Assembly: GCA_016926925.1 (NCBI GenBank)
Contig: JAFGNQ010000446.1
Span: forward strand, 1-6,644
Length of the DNA: 6,644 nt
Direction: 5' to 3'
DNA from: Candidatus Aminicenantota bacterium
GTDB taxonomy: Bacteria; Acidobacteriota; Aminicenantia; Aminicenantales; Aminicenantaceae
The notes beneath the pieces were generated by a model. The model saw only the letters and a list, made by a program, of their open reading frames with translations, made no database searches and was not told where the DNA came from. Both the position numbers and the translations under genes were made by a program. The number at the start of each line of letters is the position of its first letter. Within the stretch, counting starts at the first letter, position 1. Shown piece after piece: positions 5,488-6,644 of this stretch.

Positions 5488-5512
5488 TAACACAGAAAGA
5501 ATTTTAAAGCAA
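5484..5512 (-). promoter_or_regulatory. Sigma70-type promoter of the RRM gene
   Basis: On the minus strand, TTGCTT (5512-5507), a 17-bp spacer and TATCAT (5489-5484, 5 of 6 consensus) form a good promoter with a start near 5477. It lies in the 266-bp gap between the divergent RRM and MerR-type genes. Confidence 0.6.
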
Positions 5513-5560
5513 GAAAAGCCCAGTAAAATATATTACTATACGTGTGCTGTTATTTATGTT

Positions 5561-5578
5561 ATATATGTAGACGTATAT
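5561..5578. promoter_or_regulatory. Putative operator upstream of the MerR-type gene
   Basis: ATATATGT-AG-ACGTATAT is an 18-bp palindrome with one mismatch between its 8-bp arms. A further half-site, TATACGT, lies at 5537-5543, and its exact inverse, ACGTATA, at 5571-5577. Symmetric sites between or beside promoter elements are typical of MerR-family binding, so autoregulation is plausible. No clear -35/-10 pair could be recognised around it. The site ends 40 bp before the preferred start codon. Confidence 0.45.
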
Positions 5579-5618
5579 GGATAGAATGGGAAAAACAATA
5601 TTTATCAAGGGTGAACTC

Positions 5619-6308
5619 ATGGAAGAAGCCGTAATCAACGCAAAGACGCTCGAAGAGTGGGAAAAACTTCAACTTCTGAAACCGGATGGTCTCACAAAAG
5701 CTCAGGTTCCGTTTTATTCAAAAGATACGCTTGAACGAATCAAACATATCAAGGGCTTGCTGGAATTAGGGTACGAAATAAAGGATATTCATAAAATCAT
5801 TAAAAAAGTCGGGGTACCGAAAACTTTTCCCAACCAAAACAAGAAGACGAAATTGAATAAATATTTGAGCGTCGGCGACCTTGCAGACCGCGTCGGTGTG
5901 AGTCCCCGCGCAATAAAGCACTGGGAAGACAAAGGGATTATAGAACCGGATATGCGCAGCGAGGGAGGCTTTCGACTCTACTCCGACATTTATGTCTATT
6001 TATGCAACTTAATCAAAGATTTGCAGCTTTTCGGTTACACTCTGGAAGAAATAAAGGAAATCTCGGACTTATTCCGGTATTTCCTCACCATCAAGAATGA
6101 TTTAAAAGCGTATTCGAAAGAAGAAAACACCAAAACCCTCGATACAATGCTGGAACACATTCAAACACTATTCGAGAGGATGAAGCTGATGAGAGAAGGG
6201 ATGGAACGATGGGAAAAGCTTCTCAAGAGCAAGAAAAAAGAGGTTACGGATTTCAAGGATCGGAACCTTAAACGCTCTGAATCAAAAGGAACGGCTAAAA
6301 ATGAGTAA
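5619..6308 (+). CDS. Regulator with two MerR-like domains
   Basis: The 229-residue protein carries two MerR-like DNA-binding segments and a C-terminal coiled coil. The second (about 81-150) is canonical: YLSVGDLADRVGVSPRAIK, HWEDKGIIEP, a GGFRLY wing, then LFGYTLEEIKEI. The first (about 5-65) is reduced. It keeps TLEEWEKLQLLKPDG, a wing with FYSKDTLERI and LLELGYEIKDIHKII, but lacks the usual first recognition helices, so it may serve dimerisation or partial contact. Residues 155-215 are rich in Glu, Lys and Leu and likely coil. No Cys cluster or B12 motif is seen, so a metal or light sensor role is not supported. The start at 5619 follows AAGGGTGA. ATGs at 5577 and 5586 have no SD, and 5577 overlaps the palindrome. 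It overlaps the radical SAM gene by 8 bp, so the two are translationally coupled. Confidence 0.88.
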   Translation: MEEAVINAKTLEEWEKLQLLKPDGLTKAQVPFYSKDTLERIKHIKGLLELGYEIKDIHKIIKKVGVPKTFPNQNKKTKLNKYLSVGDLADRVGVSPRAIKHWEDKGIIEPDMRSEGGFRLYSDIYVYLCNLIKDLQLFGYTLEEIKEISDLFRYFLTIKNDLKAYSKEENTKTLDTMLEHIQTLFERMKLMREGMERWEKLLKSKKKEVTDFKDRNLKRSESKGTAKNE

Positions 6309-6644
6309 AATAGTTTTCATTGAACCCAAGGCTCCTAATCTGCATATCTTTTCCAAGTTCATGCTGCCTCGGTTAGGACTTTATATTTTGGGGACCTTAG
6401 CGAAGCAGCGGGGTTGGGACGCTGAAATCGTTTACGAGGAAATGCAAAAAATCGATTTCTCACAGATCGAATCATCGGATCTCGTCGGCATATCGACAAT
6501 CACGTCGACAGCACCGAGGGCATACATGATTGCCGATAAGATCAGACAGATGGGAATTCCTGTTATTATGGGCGGACCTCATGTTTCGTTCCAGACAGAG
6601 GAAGCTCTCGGACACGCGGATTTCGTCATTCGTGGAGAAGGAGA
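6301..6644 (+). CDS. B12-binding radical SAM protein (N-terminal part, cut by window end)
   Basis: The gene is open from ATG 6301 to the window end (114 codons seen). It begins with MSKIVFIEPKAPN, then LPRLGLYILGTLAKQRGWDAEIVYEE (residues 23-48), then DLVGISTITSTAPRAY and IPVIMGGPHVSF, then ADFVIRGEGE at the edge. This is the Rossmann-like cobalamin-binding domain that precedes the radical SAM core in BchE/B12-rSAM enzymes (methyl transfer or ring-forming chemistry). No DxHxxG motif is seen in this part, as in many members. The CxxxCxxC cluster motif would lie beyond the window, so the enzyme class is inferred. The ATG overlaps the MerR-type stop (ATGAGTAA), with AAAGGA 10 nt upstream. The regulator and enzyme are one operon. 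The substrate is unknown; lipid, pigment or peptide methylation are possibilities only. Confidence 0.85.
   Translation, partial: MSKIVFIEPKAPNLHIFSKFMLPRLGLYILGTLAKQRGWDAEIVYEEMQKIDFSQIESSDLVGISTITSTAPRAYMIADKIRQMGIPVIMGGPHVSFQTEEALGHADFVIRGEG

Overview
The window reads as part of a bacterial chromosome of mixed, moderate base composition. Genes are short, closely spaced and mostly preceded by strong GGAGG-type Shine-Dalgarno (SD) sites. Nothing fixes the species. A stand-alone RRM protein, a cobalamin-binding radical SAM enzyme and a two-domain MerR regulator together suggest a Gram-negative, probably anaerobic environmental bacterium (Desulfobacterota-like or a related lineage). That is a low-confidence inference.

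Left part (1-1711, minus strand). A GntR/FCD regulator (203-853) lies downstream of an uncharacterised membrane-anchored protein (931-1650). The latter has a good sigma70 promoter (TTGACA, 17 bp, TAGACT). The regulator may be co-transcribed with it, and may also have its own extended -10 promoter.

Centre (1932-4163, plus strand). A second good promoter (TTGACA, 17 bp, TATTTA) drives a fold-type-I PLP aminotransferase (2022-3212), followed 72 bp later by a ten-helix EamA/DMT transporter (3285-4163). The pair looks like an amino-acid conversion and export module. The same 12-mer, CTATAGTCTATA, sits on the -10 region of the leftward promoter and at the start-site region of the rightward one. In the second place it is part of a 15-bp palindrome. 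The simplest reading is that one regulator, plausibly the local GntR protein, controls both transcription units.

Right-centre (4231-5512, minus strand). This holds a 149-residue acidic protein of unknown function, a 58-residue Cys-containing protein with a CAWW motif that is short enough to be missed by length cut-offs, and a 93-residue RRM RNA-binding protein. The RRM gene has its own promoter and a leader of roughly 125 nt. The leader carries an 8-bp inverted repeat and a 9-nt copy of the 16S rRNA 3' tail sequence. Read on the other strand, that copy is a near-perfect SD for a 28-codon ORF.

Right end (5561-6644, plus strand). A regulator with two MerR-like domains overlaps by 8 bp (ATGAGTAA) the start of a B12-binding radical SAM protein cut by the window edge. 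A near-perfect 18-bp palindrome lies just upstream of the regulator.

No tRNA, rRNA, CRISPR array, insertion sequence or phage gene was seen. The most novel-looking elements are the shared operator, the small CAWW protein, the RRM leader and the MerR/radical-SAM pair.
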